Assembly: GCA_000230935.2 (NCBI GenBank)
Contig: AGIQ01000003.1
Span: forward strand, 310,001 to 374,000
Direction of reading: 5' to 3'
Origin: Mycolicibacterium rhodesiae JS60
GTDB lineage: Bacteria > Actinomycetota > Actinomycetes > Mycobacteriales > Mycobacteriaceae
DNA length: 64,000 nt
Shown here in pieces: positions 34,099 through 42,998 of this stretch. Every line of letters begins with the position of its first letter. Position 1 is the first letter of the stretch. The notes under the pieces are model-generated. The model was not told the origin of the DNA and searched no databases. It was given only the letters and a program-made list of their open reading frames with translations. Made by a program: the position numbers and the translations under genes.

Positions 34099-35201
34099 CT
34101 GAGCCGGGCCATCCAGCCGTGGGTGTCGGCGAACGTGCCGCGCTGGATTCCGGTGAGCGTGTCGCGCAACGCCATCGTCACCTCGCCGGGCTGTCCGTCG
34201 GCGATGGTGAATCCGCCGTCGCCGTACTTGACGGTGGAGACCGGGGTGATGACGGCAGCGGTACCGCAGGCGAACACCTCGGTGATCTCCCCCGCGGCCG
34301 CGCCCTTGCGCCATTCCTCGACGTCGATCTTGCGCTCCTCGACGGCGAAGCCGGCGTCGCTGGCCAACTGGAGCAGCGAATCACGGGTGATGCCCGGCAG
34401 CAGTGAACCGGACAGCTCCGGGGTGACCAGCCGCGCCGACCCGCCGCTGCCGAAGACGAAGAACAGGTTCATCCCGCCCATCTCCTCGATGTAGCGGCGT
34501 TCGATCGCATCGAGCCATACCACCTGATCGCAGCCCTGGTCGGTCGCTTCGGCCTGCGCGAGCAGCGAGGCCGCGTAGTTGCCACCGAACTTCGCGGCGC
34601 CGGTACCGCCGGGGCTGGCCCGCACGTACTCGGTGGACAGCCACACACTGACGGGTTTGATCCCGCCCTTGAAGTAAGCGCCGGCCGGTGAGCCGATCAC
34701 CAGGTAGCGGTATTCGGAGGCCGGTCGCACACCCAGGCCGGGCTCGGTGGCGATCACGAACGGCCGCAGGTACAGCGACGCCTCACCCCCGGCGGGCGGC
34801 ACCCACTGGCCATCGACGGCGATCAGCTGCCGCAGCGATTCGACGAACAACTCCTCGGGCAGTTCCGGGATGGCCAGCCGCCGGGCCGAGGCGCGCAGCC
34901 GTCCCGCGTTGGCCTCGGGACGGAACGACACGATCGATCCGTCCGCCCACCGGTAGGCCTTGAGGCCCTCGAAGATCTCTTGTGCGTAGTGCAGGACGAT
35001 CGCCGACGGGTCCAGCTCGATGGGGCCGTAGGGCACGACGCGGGCGTCGTGCCACCCCAGTTTGTCGGTGTAGAGCACCGAGACCATGTGGTCGGTGTGG
35101 AACCTGCCGAAGCCCGGATCGGCCAGAATCTGACCCCGTACCTCGTCGCTCGCCGGGTTCGCGTTGTGCTCAACCGTGAACTCGAGGAGGCCGTTGGTCA
35201 T
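34095..35201 (-). CDS. ilvE: Branched-chain amino-acid aminotransferase IlvE
   Basis: A 368 aa fold-type IV PLP enzyme that makes Leu, Ile and Val from their 2-oxo acids. The PLP-binding Lys204 lies in GTGAAKFGGNYAAS. EIFEGLKAYR and YIEEMGGMNLFFV are also conserved, as is the C-terminal FACGTAAVITPV loop. The start is ATG 35201, giving the same length I recall for Rv2210c. The neighbouring TACAAT box suggests a leaderless mRNA. gcvT lies just upstream on the same strand (22-bp gap). Confidence 0.95.
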   Translation of the reverse strand: MTNGLLEFTVEHNANPASDEVRGQILADPGFGRFHTDHMVSVLYTDKLGWHDARVVPYGPIELDPSAIVLHYAQEIFEGLKAYRWADGSIVSFRPEANAGRLRASARRLAIPELPEELFVESLRQLIAVDGQWVPPAGGEASLYLRPFVIATEPGLGVRPASEYRYLVIGSPAGAYFKGGIKPVSVWLSTEYVRASPGGTGAAKFGGNYAASLLAQAEATDQGCDQVVWLDAIERRYIEEMGGMNLFFVFGSGGSARLVTPELSGSLLPGITRDSLLQLASDAGFAVEERKIDVEEWRKGAAAGEITEVFACGTAAVITPVSTVKYGDGGFTIADGQPGEVTMALRDTLTGIQRGTFADTHGWMARLS

Positions 35202-35207
35202 ACGGAA

Positions 35208-35213
35208 ATTGTA
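35208..35213 (-). promoter_or_regulatory. Candidate -10 box for leaderless ilvE
   Basis: TACAAT on the minus strand, ending 6 nt before the ATG. It is the best TATAAT match in this series and lies in the 22-bp gap after gcvT, so ilvE can be transcribed independently. Confidence 0.55.
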
Positions 35214-35223
35214 GACCCCACCG

Positions 35224-36327
35224 CTACCGAGTTTTGACCTCGACGAAGGGCGGCTTGACCACCTCGCACTCCAGCGGGCGGCCGCGGACGTCGACGTTGA
35301 CCAACGCGCCGTCCTCGATTCCGGCGTCGGTGTCGATGAGGGCAAGGGCGATACCGACTTTCAGCGTCGGCGAGAACGTGCCCGATGTCGTGACGCCCAC
35401 CGGGTGGTCGCCGCTGAGCACGGTCAGATCCGGGCGCAGCACGCCGCGGCCGGTCGCGCGAAGGCCGCGCAGCAGCCGGCGCGGTCCGGCCTCCTTCTCG
35501 GCCAGCAGGGCGTCGCGCCCCCAGAACGCATCCTTCTTCCAGCCGATCGCCCAGCCGCAGCGGGCCTGCAGCGGCGAAATGTCCAGCGACAGCTCGTGGC
35601 CGTGCAGCGGGTAGCCCATCTCGGTGCGCAGCGTGTCGCGCGCACCCAGCCCGGCGAGTTGCCCACCCGCACCCTGCACCTCGGCCACCAGGGCGTCGAA
35701 CACCACCGGCGCGGACTCCCAGGGTGGCAGCAGCTCGTAGCCGTGCTCGCCGGTGTAGCCCGTGCGGCAGACCCGCACCGGCACACCGGAGTAGGCGGCG
35801 TCGGCATAACCCATGTAGTCCATGTCGGTGGGCAGGCCCAGCGCCGCGAGCACGTCCACCGAGCGCGGGCCCTGGACGGCAAGCACCGCGTACGAGCGGT
35901 GTTCGTTGGTGATCGAAATGCCTTGCGGCGCTGCGGCTTGCAGCGCATCGACCACCGCGGCGGTATTGGCGGCGTTGGGCACCAGGAAGATCTCGTCGTC
36001 GCTGACGTAGTAGGCGATGAGGTCGTCGATCACCCCGCCGTCCGGTGTGCAACACAGCGTGTACTGCGCCTTGCCGGGGCCGACCCGGCGCAGGTCGTTG
36101 GTGAAGGCGGAGTTGACGAACTCCGCGGCGCCGGGACCAACCACCAGAGCCTTGCCCAGGTGGCTGACGTCGAACAGTCCGACGGCTTCGCGGGTGGCGG
36201 TGTGCTCGCCGACCGTGCCGGCGTACGACACCGGCATCGACCAGCCCCCGAACGAGGCGAAGCTGGCACCGAGCTCGCGGTGCTGACGGTCGAGCGGCCC
36301 AAGCAACAGATCGGATGTGTCGGTCAC
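35224..36327 (-). CDS. gcvT: Glycine cleavage system T protein GcvT
   Basis: A 367 aa aminomethyltransferase that releases ammonia from aminomethyl-lipoyl-H protein and makes methylene-tetrahydrofolate. Conserved segments include FGGWSMPVSYAGTVGEH, VGLFDVSHLGK, GGVIDDLIAYY with the folate-binding Asp, CRTGYTGEHGYEL and GARDTLRTEMGYPLHGHEL. I place the start at GTG 36327; a longer frame reaches 36375 but overlaps pepB. The lipoyl group on H protein is made by the lipB-lipA pair also in this window. Confidence 0.94.
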   Translation of the reverse strand: MTDTSDLLLGPLDRQHRELGASFASFGGWSMPVSYAGTVGEHTATREAVGLFDVSHLGKALVVGPGAAEFVNSAFTNDLRRVGPGKAQYTLCCTPDGGVIDDLIAYYVSDDEIFLVPNAANTAAVVDALQAAAPQGISITNEHRSYAVLAVQGPRSVDVLAALGLPTDMDYMGYADAAYSGVPVRVCRTGYTGEHGYELLPPWESAPVVFDALVAEVQGAGGQLAGLGARDTLRTEMGYPLHGHELSLDISPLQARCGWAIGWKKDAFWGRDALLAEKEAGPRRLLRGLRATGRGVLRPDLTVLSGDHPVGVTTSGTFSPTLKVGIALALIDTDAGIEDGALVNVDVRGRPLECEVVKPPFVEVKTR

Positions 36328-36335
36328 GGCCAACA

Positions 36336-36341
36336 ACACTA
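36336..36341 (-). promoter_or_regulatory. Candidate -10 box for leaderless gcvT
   Basis: TAGTGT on the minus strand, ending 8 nt before the gcvT GTG within the 40-bp divergent gap to pepB. Confidence 0.4.
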
Positions 36342-36353
36342 ATCCCCCGCGAT

Positions 36354-36359
36354 TAGGGT
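36354..36359 (+). promoter_or_regulatory. Candidate -10 box for leaderless pepB
   Basis: TAGGGT, ending 8 nt before the pepB GTG. With the gcvT box it forms two back-to-back promoters with equal spacing in a 40-bp gap. Confidence 0.4.
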
Positions 36360-36367
36360 GAATCCCC

Positions 36368-37891
36368 GTGAGCACTGAAGCCGGCTACGCAGCCCCCACC
36401 GTCACCGTCGCGACCTCGTTGCCCAAGCGGGCGATGGGGGCCGTCTTGATCGTCCCGGTCGTCACCGGCCCGGGCGGGGAAGGCAGCGACGGCTCGCCGA
36501 CGGTGGTCGGCTCCCCGTTCCTCGACGCCGAGGCCATCGGCGAGATCCAGGTCGGCCTGCGGGCGCTGGGCGCCAAGGCAGGTGCCGAGCAGGTCACCCG
36601 CCTGCACGTGCCGTCGATTCCGGTCGGCAGCGTGCTGGCCGTCGGCCTGGGCGCCGACCGCGACGAGTGGCCGGCCGACGTGATCCGGCGCGCTGCCGGG
36701 GTGGCGGCCCGGTCGCTGTCGGGTGTGGAGACCGTCGTCACCACGCTGACCGAGCTGCATCTGGAGGCGGCGATCGAGGGCCTGATCCTGGGCAGCTACC
36801 GGTTCACCGAGTTCCGCAGCGCCAAAACGGCACCCAAGGATGCGGCGCTCGGCAAGATCGTCGCGCTGAGCACGGCCTCCGGCGCCAAGAAGGACGCGGC
36901 CCGGGCCACCGCGATCGCGACCGCGGTGGCCACCGCGCGCGATTTCGTCAACACCCCGCCGAGCCACCTGTTCCCCGGCGAATTCGCCAAGCGCGCCAAG
37001 GCTTTGGGTGAAGCGGCCGGCCTCGAAGTCGAAGTCCTCGACGACAAGGCGCTGGCCAAGGCCGGCTACGGCGGCATCGTCGGGGTGGGCAAGGGCTCGT
37101 CGCGCCCGCCGCGGCTGGTGCGGTTGGCCTATCGAGGCGGCAAGGGCAAGAAGGCCAAGACCGTGGCACTCGTCGGCAAGGGCATCACGTTCGACACCGG
37201 CGGCATCTCGATCAAGCCGGCCGCCTCGATGCACCACATGACCTCCGACATGGGGGGCGCCGCCGCGGTGATCGCCACGGTCGTGCTGGCCGCCAAGCAG
37301 GGCATGCCGATCGATGTGATCGCCACTGTGCCGATGGCCGAGAACATGCCGTCGGCCACCGCGCAGCGCCCCGGTGACGTGCTGACCCAGTACGGCGGGA
37401 TCACCGTCGAGGTGCTCAACACCGACGCCGAGGGCCGGCTGATCCTGGCCGACGCGATCGTCCGGGCGTGTGAGGACAACCCGGACTACCTGATCGAGAC
37501 CTCGACGCTCACCGGCGCGCAGACCGTCGCGCTGGGTGCCCGCATCCCGGGCGTGATGGGCAGCGACGACTTCCGTGACCGGGTTTCCCGGATCTCGCAG
37601 GCCGAGGGTGAGAACGGCTGGGCGATGCCGCTGCCCGATGAGTTGAAAGACGACCTCAAGTCCTCGGTGGCCGATCTGGCCAACATCAGCGCGCAGCGGT
37701 TCGCCGGCATGCTCGTCGCCGGGGTGTACCTGCGCGAGTTCGTCGCCGACGGCGTCGAGTGGGTGCACATCGACATCGCCGGGCCGGCCTACAACACGTC
37801 GGGCCCGTGGGGTTATACGCCCAAGGGCGGCACCGGGGTGCCGACGCGGACGATGTTCGCGGTGCTGGAGGACATCGCCGCCAACGGCTGA
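36368..37891 (+). CDS. pepB: Leucyl aminopeptidase PepB (M17)
   Basis: A 507 aa cytosolic M17 aminopeptidase that forms hexamers and uses two metal ions. The C-terminal catalytic domain shows GKGITFDTGGISIKP (metal-binding Lys and Asp), MTSDMGGAAAV and the signature NTDAEGRL, with NTSGPWGYTPKGGTG near the end. The start is GTG 36368. In H37Rv an adenylyl cyclase gene (Rv2212) lies between gcvT and pepB; here the 40-bp gap leaves no room for it. Confidence 0.95.
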   Translation: MSTEAGYAAPTVTVATSLPKRAMGAVLIVPVVTGPGGEGSDGSPTVVGSPFLDAEAIGEIQVGLRALGAKAGAEQVTRLHVPSIPVGSVLAVGLGADRDEWPADVIRRAAGVAARSLSGVETVVTTLTELHLEAAIEGLILGSYRFTEFRSAKTAPKDAALGKIVALSTASGAKKDAARATAIATAVATARDFVNTPPSHLFPGEFAKRAKALGEAAGLEVEVLDDKALAKAGYGGIVGVGKGSSRPPRLVRLAYRGGKGKKAKTVALVGKGITFDTGGISIKPAASMHHMTSDMGGAAAVIATVVLAAKQGMPIDVIATVPMAENMPSATAQRPGDVLTQYGGITVEVLNTDAEGRLILADAIVRACEDNPDYLIETSTLTGAQTVALGARIPGVMGSDDFRDRVSRISQAEGENGWAMPLPDELKDDLKSSVADLANISAQRFAGMLVAGVYLREFVADGVEWVHIDIAGPAYNTSGPWGYTPKGGTGVPTRTMFAVLEDIAANG

Positions 37892-37960
37892 TGCGCACGT
37901 CGTTGACCGACCCCTCGCGGCGCCGGTTCAGGCTCTGCTCGTCGAACTCCCACCAGATCG

Positions 37961-37982
37961 GACTACCGGCTACCCGGTAGTC
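37961..37982. terminator. Hairpin between convergent pepB and ephD
   Basis: A perfect 9-bp stem GACTACCGG/CCGGTAGTC with a CTAC loop, 5 bp from the ephD stop. It has no T run, so termination is only suggested. The rest of the 96-bp gap has nothing that I recognise. Confidence 0.45.
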
Positions 37983-37987
37983 GAAGC

Positions 37988-39736
37988 TCAGAGCACCTTG
38001 CCGCGGGCGGTGCTGCGCAGCGCCTGCGGCGCGATCCTGGACGTGCTGTAGAGCAGGTACGCCTCGGGCGTGACGGGCCGGATCGGCCTGTTCTTCTTGA
38101 CCGCGGACACAATGGCGGCGGCCACTTTGTCCGGTCCGTACCCGCGCAGGTCGAACATCTTCTCCAGTTGCGCCCGCCGGGGAGCGACGGCCGTGCGCTT
38201 GCTCTCGGAGGCGTGAAACGCGGTGGTGGAGACGATGTTGGTGTTGACTACGCCAGGGCAGATGGTCGTCAATCCGATTCCAGCGGAATCCAATTCGGCA
38301 CGCAGGCAGTCGGAGAACATGTAGACCGCCGCCTTCGAGGTGCAGTAGGCGTTCATCGACTGCAGCGGGGCGTACGCCGCCATCGAGGAGACGTTGACGA
38401 TGTGACCGCCGGTGCCGCGCTCGACCAGGCGGCGGGCGAAGGCCCGGCAGCCGTTCACCACGCCGCCGAGGTTGACGTCCACTACGCGGTCGAATTGCTC
38501 TGCGGGCGTGTCCAGGAACGCCCCGGCCGCCCCGATGCCGGCGTTGTTGACGACGATGTCGGGCACCCCGTGCGCCGCGGACACCTCGTCGGCGAACCGT
38601 TCGACGGCGTCGGCGTCGGACACGTCGAGCACATAGGAATGGGCGATCCCACCGTGTCCGGTGATCCGTGCGGCGGTCTCCTTGACGGCCGCCTCGTCGA
38701 CGTCACTGACCACGACCTCGGCACCTTCGCGAGCGAACGCCAGCGCGGTCTCCCTGCCGATGCCACTGCCCGCACCGGTGACCGATACAAGCATGTCGCC
38801 GAAGCACTTTCGCGGCCTGCCGACCTCGGCGCGCAACAGCGCGCGGCTGGCCGGTTTGCCGTCGAGATGCTCGGCGAGTTCGGTGACCGCGGCGGCCAGC
38901 ACCTGCGGATGAGTGAACGGCGACCAGTGCTTGGCACGAATGTCGCGGCGCCACAACCGTGGCACCCAGCGCGGGGTGTCGTCGTAGACGTACGGCCGCA
39001 CGTACGGGTCGTCGAGGTTGACGATCAACTGCACGGGAACGTCGACCTCGCGCGGCTTCGGGGCATGAAGCAGCGTGCGAAAGAAGTTGGCGCGGTAGAT
39101 CTTCAGACCGTTGGCCGCATCGTTGCTGAATGTCTGGCCGTGATGCCGCTGCTGGACGGGAACCCCGCGGCTGATCGTTCCCAGTAGCAACGTAGCGGCG
39201 GCGCGCATGGTTGCCGGGGCCAGCACCGGCACGGAGAACGCCGCCATGTAACTCAGGTGCGCGCCCGCAGAGAGCGCGTGGGAGAACGACTTCGGCCGGT
39301 ACGGCCGCTTGAGGCCGTCACGGACATAGCGGCTGAAGTGGTGCGTGTTCGGCCCGGACACGGACGTGAAGGACGCCACCCGGTCGCCGGCGCCGGGGCG
39401 GGTCACGTACTCCCAGATGCTGGACGATCCCCAGTCGTGGGCCAGCACGTGTACGGGTTGGCCGGGGCTCAGTTCGGCGATGACCGCAGCGAAGTCGTCG
39501 GCGAGGTGAGCCATCGTGTAGGCCTGGTAGGACGCGGGCCCCGAGGAAGCACCCGCGCTGCGGTTGTCGTAGCGGATGATGCGGAAGGTGTCGGCGAGCA
39601 AGGGCACCACGCCGTCCCACAGCACATGCGAGTCGGGCCAGCCGTGGACGAGGACGACGGTCGGGCCTTCGGGGTTGCCCTCCTCGTAGACCGCCAGGCG
39701 GGCTCCGTCGCTGGTGTCGACATATTGCATGGTCAT
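37988..39736 (-). CDS. ephD: EphD-type alpha/beta hydrolase - SDR fusion
   Basis: A 582 aa two-domain protein. The N-terminal epoxide-hydrolase-like alpha/beta hydrolase (about 1-310) shows the HGWP oxyanion motif (31-34) and nucleophile Asp101 in AHDWGSS. The C-terminal classical SDR (about 320-582) shows TGAGSGIG, NNAGIG, and SMNAYCTSKA with the YxxxK pair. By homology to Rv2214c it acts on mycolic-acid epoxides, opening them and oxidising or isomerising the product. The start is ATG 39736 with GGAGG 5-6 nt upstream; the open frame upstream is not used. Confidence 0.92.
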   Translation of the reverse strand: MTMQYVDTSDGARLAVYEEGNPEGPTVVLVHGWPDSHVLWDGVVPLLADTFRIIRYDNRSAGASSGPASYQAYTMAHLADDFAAVIAELSPGQPVHVLAHDWGSSSIWEYVTRPGAGDRVASFTSVSGPNTHHFSRYVRDGLKRPYRPKSFSHALSAGAHLSYMAAFSVPVLAPATMRAAATLLLGTISRGVPVQQRHHGQTFSNDAANGLKIYRANFFRTLLHAPKPREVDVPVQLIVNLDDPYVRPYVYDDTPRWVPRLWRRDIRAKHWSPFTHPQVLAAAVTELAEHLDGKPASRALLRAEVGRPRKCFGDMLVSVTGAGSGIGRETALAFAREGAEVVVSDVDEAAVKETAARITGHGGIAHSYVLDVSDADAVERFADEVSAAHGVPDIVVNNAGIGAAGAFLDTPAEQFDRVVDVNLGGVVNGCRAFARRLVERGTGGHIVNVSSMAAYAPLQSMNAYCTSKAAVYMFSDCLRAELDSAGIGLTTICPGVVNTNIVSTTAFHASESKRTAVAPRRAQLEKMFDLRGYGPDKVAAAIVSAVKKNRPIRPVTPEAYLLYSTSRIAPQALRSTARGKVL

Positions 39737-39787
39737 CAGGACCTCCGAGGCCGCCCGGGTAACTGTGACGATCGGTAGCTCATACCG

Positions 39788-39801
39788 TTGGTACCGACCA
39801 A
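39788..39801. promoter_or_regulatory. Short palindrome upstream of ephD
   Basis: TTGGT-ACCG-ACCAA, an inverted repeat 51 bp upstream of the ephD start in the 97-bp gap. It could be an operator, but the arms are only 5 bp and no dedicated regulator is adjacent. Confidence 0.25.
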
Positions 39802-39833
39802 AATGTGACCCTGCCCGCTCGGACGGGCGGGTG

Positions 39834-40154
39834 TCAAGACCGGCGCCGTTCGATCCGCTTGCGGGCGTCGTAGTCGCGCATCCGCTGCGGATACCCGACT
39901 TTCTGGACGTCGTAGACGGGGATCCCGAGCTGCTCGCCGAGCCGGCGGGCACCGGCGGCGCCACCGGCCGGACGGCGGGTCCACTCGCCGTCGGCGGCGA
40001 CCAGCACGACGGTCATCTCAGTGACACTGGTCTGGGGCTCGACGAATGCCTCCACCCCGGTACGCTGCGCGGCCCAGTCCCGCAGATGTCTACGGTCGGC
40101 GCCAACATCTGATTCGCCACCGCGCCCGGCACGGAACCTGTCGAACAGTCCCAA
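39834..40154 (-). CDS. Conserved hypothetical protein upstream of ephD
   Basis: A 106 aa, Arg-rich, soluble protein beginning MGLFDRFRAGRGG; the C-terminal half contains VVLVAADGEWTRRPAG and ends in a basic tail (QRMRDYDARKRIERRR). I start it at TTG 40154, which has GAGAGGAG 10 nt upstream and gives the common MGLFDRF opening; an ATG at 40187 would add 11 residues. It is divergent from dlaT with a 165-bp gap and lies 97 bp upstream of ephD. I do not recognise a function. Confidence 0.72.
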   Translation of the reverse strand: MGLFDRFRAGRGGESDVGADRRHLRDWAAQRTGVEAFVEPQTSVTEMTVVLVAADGEWTRRPAGGAAGARRLGEQLGIPVYDVQKVGYPQRMRDYDARKRIERRRS

Positions 40155-40319
40155 CTCCGACGCACTCCTCTCAGTGGTTCTTTCCATCGATGGTGCCAGA
40201 GAAATCACACGTCGCCCTGAGTGCATGTAGGCGGCCCGGCAATGACAGGATGGGTACACGACGCTGTGGTATGCCAGAAGTCCGACCCGCATGACTGACC
40301 GTTCGAGGGAGTCAACACA

Positions 40320-42059
40320 ATGGCCGTCTCCGTCCAGATGCCGGCACTCGGTGAGAGCGTCACCGAGGGGACCGTCACCCGGTGGCTCAAGCAAGAGGGC
40401 GATACCGTCGAAGTCGACGAACCCCTGCTTGAGGTGTCGACCGACAAAGTCGACACAGAGATTCCCTCACCGGCGTCGGGTGTGCTGACCAAGATCGTTG
40501 CCCAGGAGGACGACACCGTCGAGGTCGGCGGCGAGCTCGCCGTCATCGGGGAAGCCGGCGAGCCCGCAGCGTCTGCGCCCGCCGCCGAGGAGAAGCCCGC
40601 CGAGGAGCCGGCCGCCCAGCCGGAGCCGGCCGCCGAGGAGGCCGAGCCCGAACCGCAGTCACAGCCCGAGCCCGCCGCCCAGCCGGCCGCGCAATCGTCG
40701 GGATCCGCAACGTCGGTCGTGATGCCCGAGCTCGGCGAGTCCGTCACCGAAGGCACCGTGACGCGGTGGCTCAAGAAGGTCGGCGATTCCGTCGGTGTGG
40801 ACGAGCCGCTGGTCGAGGTGTCCACCGACAAGGTCGACACCGAGATCCCGTCGCCGGTGGCCGGGACCCTGATCAGCATCACCGCCGAGGAGGACGTCAC
40901 CGTCCCGGTCGGTGGCGAGCTGGCCAAGATCGGCGATGCCGGGGCCGCGCCGCAAGCCGCCCCGAAGCCCAAGCCCGAACCCAAACCGGAGCCGAAGCCC
41001 GAGCCCACACCCGAACCCAAGCCAGAGCCCAAGGCCGAACCCGCGCCGGAACCCAAGCCAGCGCCCAAGCCGGCGCCCGCCCCGGCCGCGGCAGACGAGA
41101 GCGCCGGGTCCGACGGCAGCCCGTATGTCACCCCGCTGGTGCGAAAGTTGGCCGTCGAGAACGGGATTGATCTCGCGACCGTCAAGGGCACCGGCGTCGG
41201 CGGACGCATCCGCAAGCAGGATGTGCTGGCCGCGGCCGAAGCCAAGAAAGCGCCGCCCGCACCGGCCGCACCCGCGGCAGCCGCACCGGCCGCACCCGCG
41301 CCGGCGGCCGCGTCGGGCCCGTCACCGTTGGCCCACCTGCGCGGTACGACGCAGAAGGCCAACCGGATCCGGCAGATCACCGCCAAGAAGACCCGCGAAT
41401 CACTGCAGACCACCGCGCAGTTGACGCAGACCCACGAGGTCGACATGACCAAGATCGTGGCGCTGCGGGCCAAGGCGAAGAGCAGCTTCTCCGAGCGCGA
41501 AGGCGTCAACCTGACGTACCTGCCGTTCATCGCGCGCGCGGTCATCGATGCCCTCAAGGCGCACCCGAACATCAACGCCAGTTACAACGAGGACACCAAG
41601 GAGATCACCTACTACGACGCCGAGAACCTCGGCTTCGCGGTGGATACCGAGCAGGGTCTGCTCTCGCCGGTGGTACACAATGCCGGCGACCTGTCGCTCG
41701 GCGGGCTGGCCCGCGCCATCCACGACATCGCCGACCGGGCCCGCAGCGGCAACCTCAAGCCCGACGAGCTTTCCGGCGGCACGTTCACCATCACCAACAT
41801 CGGCAGCCAGGGCGCGTTGTTCGACACCCCGATCCTGGTTCCGCCGCAGGCGGCGATGCTGGGCACCGGCGCGATCGTGAAGCGTCCCCGAGTGATCGTC
41901 GACGAGCTCGGCAACGAATCGATCGGTGTTCGCTCCGTCTGCTACCTACCGCTCACCTACGATCACCGGCTGATCGACGGTGCCGATGCCGGCAGGTTCC
42001 TGACCACTATCAAGCGGCGGCTCGAAGAAGGGGCATTCGAGGCCGACCTGGGCCTGTGA
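40320..42059 (+). CDS. dlaT: Dihydrolipoamide acyltransferase DlaT (E2) with two lipoyl domains
   Basis: A 579 aa E2 component. It has two lipoyl domains (lipoyl-Lys43 and Lys171, both in STDKVDTEIPSP), each followed by a Pro/Ala/Glu linker; the second linker (about 205-262) is a long KPEP/PKPE repeat. A peripheral subunit-binding domain (about 264-300, TPLVRKLAVENGIDLATV) and the CAT-like catalytic domain with YDHRLIDGADAGRF follow. By homology to Rv2215 it serves pyruvate dehydrogenase and the peroxiredoxin defence system. GAGGGAG precedes the ATG. The lipoyl ligation genes lie downstream. Confidence 0.95.
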   Translation: MAVSVQMPALGESVTEGTVTRWLKQEGDTVEVDEPLLEVSTDKVDTEIPSPASGVLTKIVAQEDDTVEVGGELAVIGEAGEPAASAPAAEEKPAEEPAAQPEPAAEEAEPEPQSQPEPAAQPAAQSSGSATSVVMPELGESVTEGTVTRWLKKVGDSVGVDEPLVEVSTDKVDTEIPSPVAGTLISITAEEDVTVPVGGELAKIGDAGAAPQAAPKPKPEPKPEPKPEPTPEPKPEPKAEPAPEPKPAPKPAPAPAAADESAGSDGSPYVTPLVRKLAVENGIDLATVKGTGVGGRIRKQDVLAAAEAKKAPPAPAAPAAAAPAAPAPAAASGPSPLAHLRGTTQKANRIRQITAKKTRESLQTTAQLTQTHEVDMTKIVALRAKAKSSFSEREGVNLTYLPFIARAVIDALKAHPNINASYNEDTKEITYYDAENLGFAVDTEQGLLSPVVHNAGDLSLGGLARAIHDIADRARSGNLKPDELSGGTFTITNIGSQGALFDTPILVPPQAAMLGTGAIVKRPRVIVDELGNESIGVRSVCYLPLTYDHRLIDGADAGRFLTTIKRRLEEGAFEADLGL

Positions 42060-42985
42060 CGCCAATGGGCCAGCCAGTCGAGGGGCTCGTCGTTGCGATA
42101 GCCGGTTCATCCGGCCTGATTGGTTCGGCGCTGGTGTCGGCGCTGCGCGCGGCCGATCATCGGGTGCTGCGGATCGTGCGCCGGGCGCCGGCCAACAGCG
42201 ACGAGCTGCACTGGAATCCCGGCAGCGGCGAGTTCGATCCCGCCGGCCTCGAAGGCGTCGACGCGGTGATCAACCTGTGCGGGGTGAACGTCGGCGAGAA
42301 ACGGTGGTCGGGCGCGTTCAAGCAGAGCCTGCGCGACAGCCGGATCGGCCCCACCGAGGTGATCTCGGCAGCCGTCGCAGATGCCGGCGTGCCGGTGTTG
42401 ATCAACGCGAGCGCCGTCGGCTATTACGGCGACACCCGCGACCGGGTCGTCGACGAAACCGCCCCTGCCGGAGGAGGTTTCCTGGCCCGGCTCTGTATCG
42501 ACTGGGAGTCCGCGGCGCTGGCGGCTGAGGACGCCGGAGCCCGGGTGGTGCTGGCACGGTCGGGGTTGGTGCTCTCCCCCGGCGGCGGTGTGCTGGCGCG
42601 GCTGCGCCCGTTGTTCTCACTCGGCCTCGGCGCCCGGCTGGGCAGCGGGCGACAGTACATGCCGTGGATCAGCCTGGAGGACGAGATCCGCGGGCTGTTG
42701 TTCGCGATCAACAATGACGCACTGTCCGGTCCGGTGAACTTCACCGGACCGGCGCCGGTCACCAATTCGGAGTTCACCGCGGCACTGGGCCGGGCGTTGA
42801 ACCGGCCGACGCCGCTGCTGGTGCCCGGATTCGCGTTGCGCACCCTGCTCGGCGAGTTCGCCGACGAGGGATTGCTCGACGGACAGCGGGCGATCCCCGC
42901 GGCGCTGGAGCGAGCCGGGTTCGTCTTCCACCACAACACCATCGGCGAGGCGCTGGCCTACGCCACCGCGTCCACCCAGGGGTAG
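42056..42985 (+). CDS. TIGR01777-type epimerase (SDR39U1 family), Rv2216 type
   Basis: A 309 aa extended SDR of the cell-division-inhibitor SulA-like/TIGR01777 group. VAIAGSSGLIGSALVSAL is the Rossmann motif; NLCGVNVGEKRW, ASAVGYYGD and RSGLVLSPGGG are the group's hallmarks. The GTG start overlaps the dlaT stop (GTGA); an ATG at 42065 is an alternative with slightly shorter length. It sits between dlaT and lipB, as in H37Rv. Substrate is unknown. Confidence 0.9.
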   Translation: MTPMGQPVEGLVVAIAGSSGLIGSALVSALRAADHRVLRIVRRAPANSDELHWNPGSGEFDPAGLEGVDAVINLCGVNVGEKRWSGAFKQSLRDSRIGPTEVISAAVADAGVPVLINASAVGYYGDTRDRVVDETAPAGGGFLARLCIDWESAALAAEDAGARVVLARSGLVLSPGGGVLARLRPLFSLGLGARLGSGRQYMPWISLEDEIRGLLFAINNDALSGPVNFTGPAPVTNSEFTAALGRALNRPTPLLVPGFALRTLLGEFADEGLLDGQRAIPAALERAGFVFHHNTIGEALAYATASTQG

Positions 42986-42991
42986 TACCGT
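42986..42991 (+). promoter_or_regulatory. Candidate -10 box for leaderless lipB
   Basis: TACCGT immediately follows the TAG of the upstream gene and ends 7 nt before the lipB GTG. No Shine-Dalgarno is seen. Confidence 0.38.
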
Positions 42992-42998
42992 CGACTGG

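Noticed and set aside
37900..37985. Minus-strand stretch between pepB and ephD reading SFDYRVAGSPIWWEFDEQ, protein-like by eye
   Set aside because: No start codon or ribosome-binding site, and the frame runs on as an obvious shadow over pepB. It may be a remnant but cannot be supported.
39813..39828. GCCCG-N6-CGGGC hairpin downstream of the 106-aa gene as a terminator
   Set aside because: A 5-bp stem without a T run is expected by chance in this GC-rich DNA.
40960..41100. Short KPEP-encoding repeats in dlaT considered as a DNA repeat or slipped array
   Set aside because: They encode the flexible linker after the second lipoyl domain, which is normal for E2 proteins.
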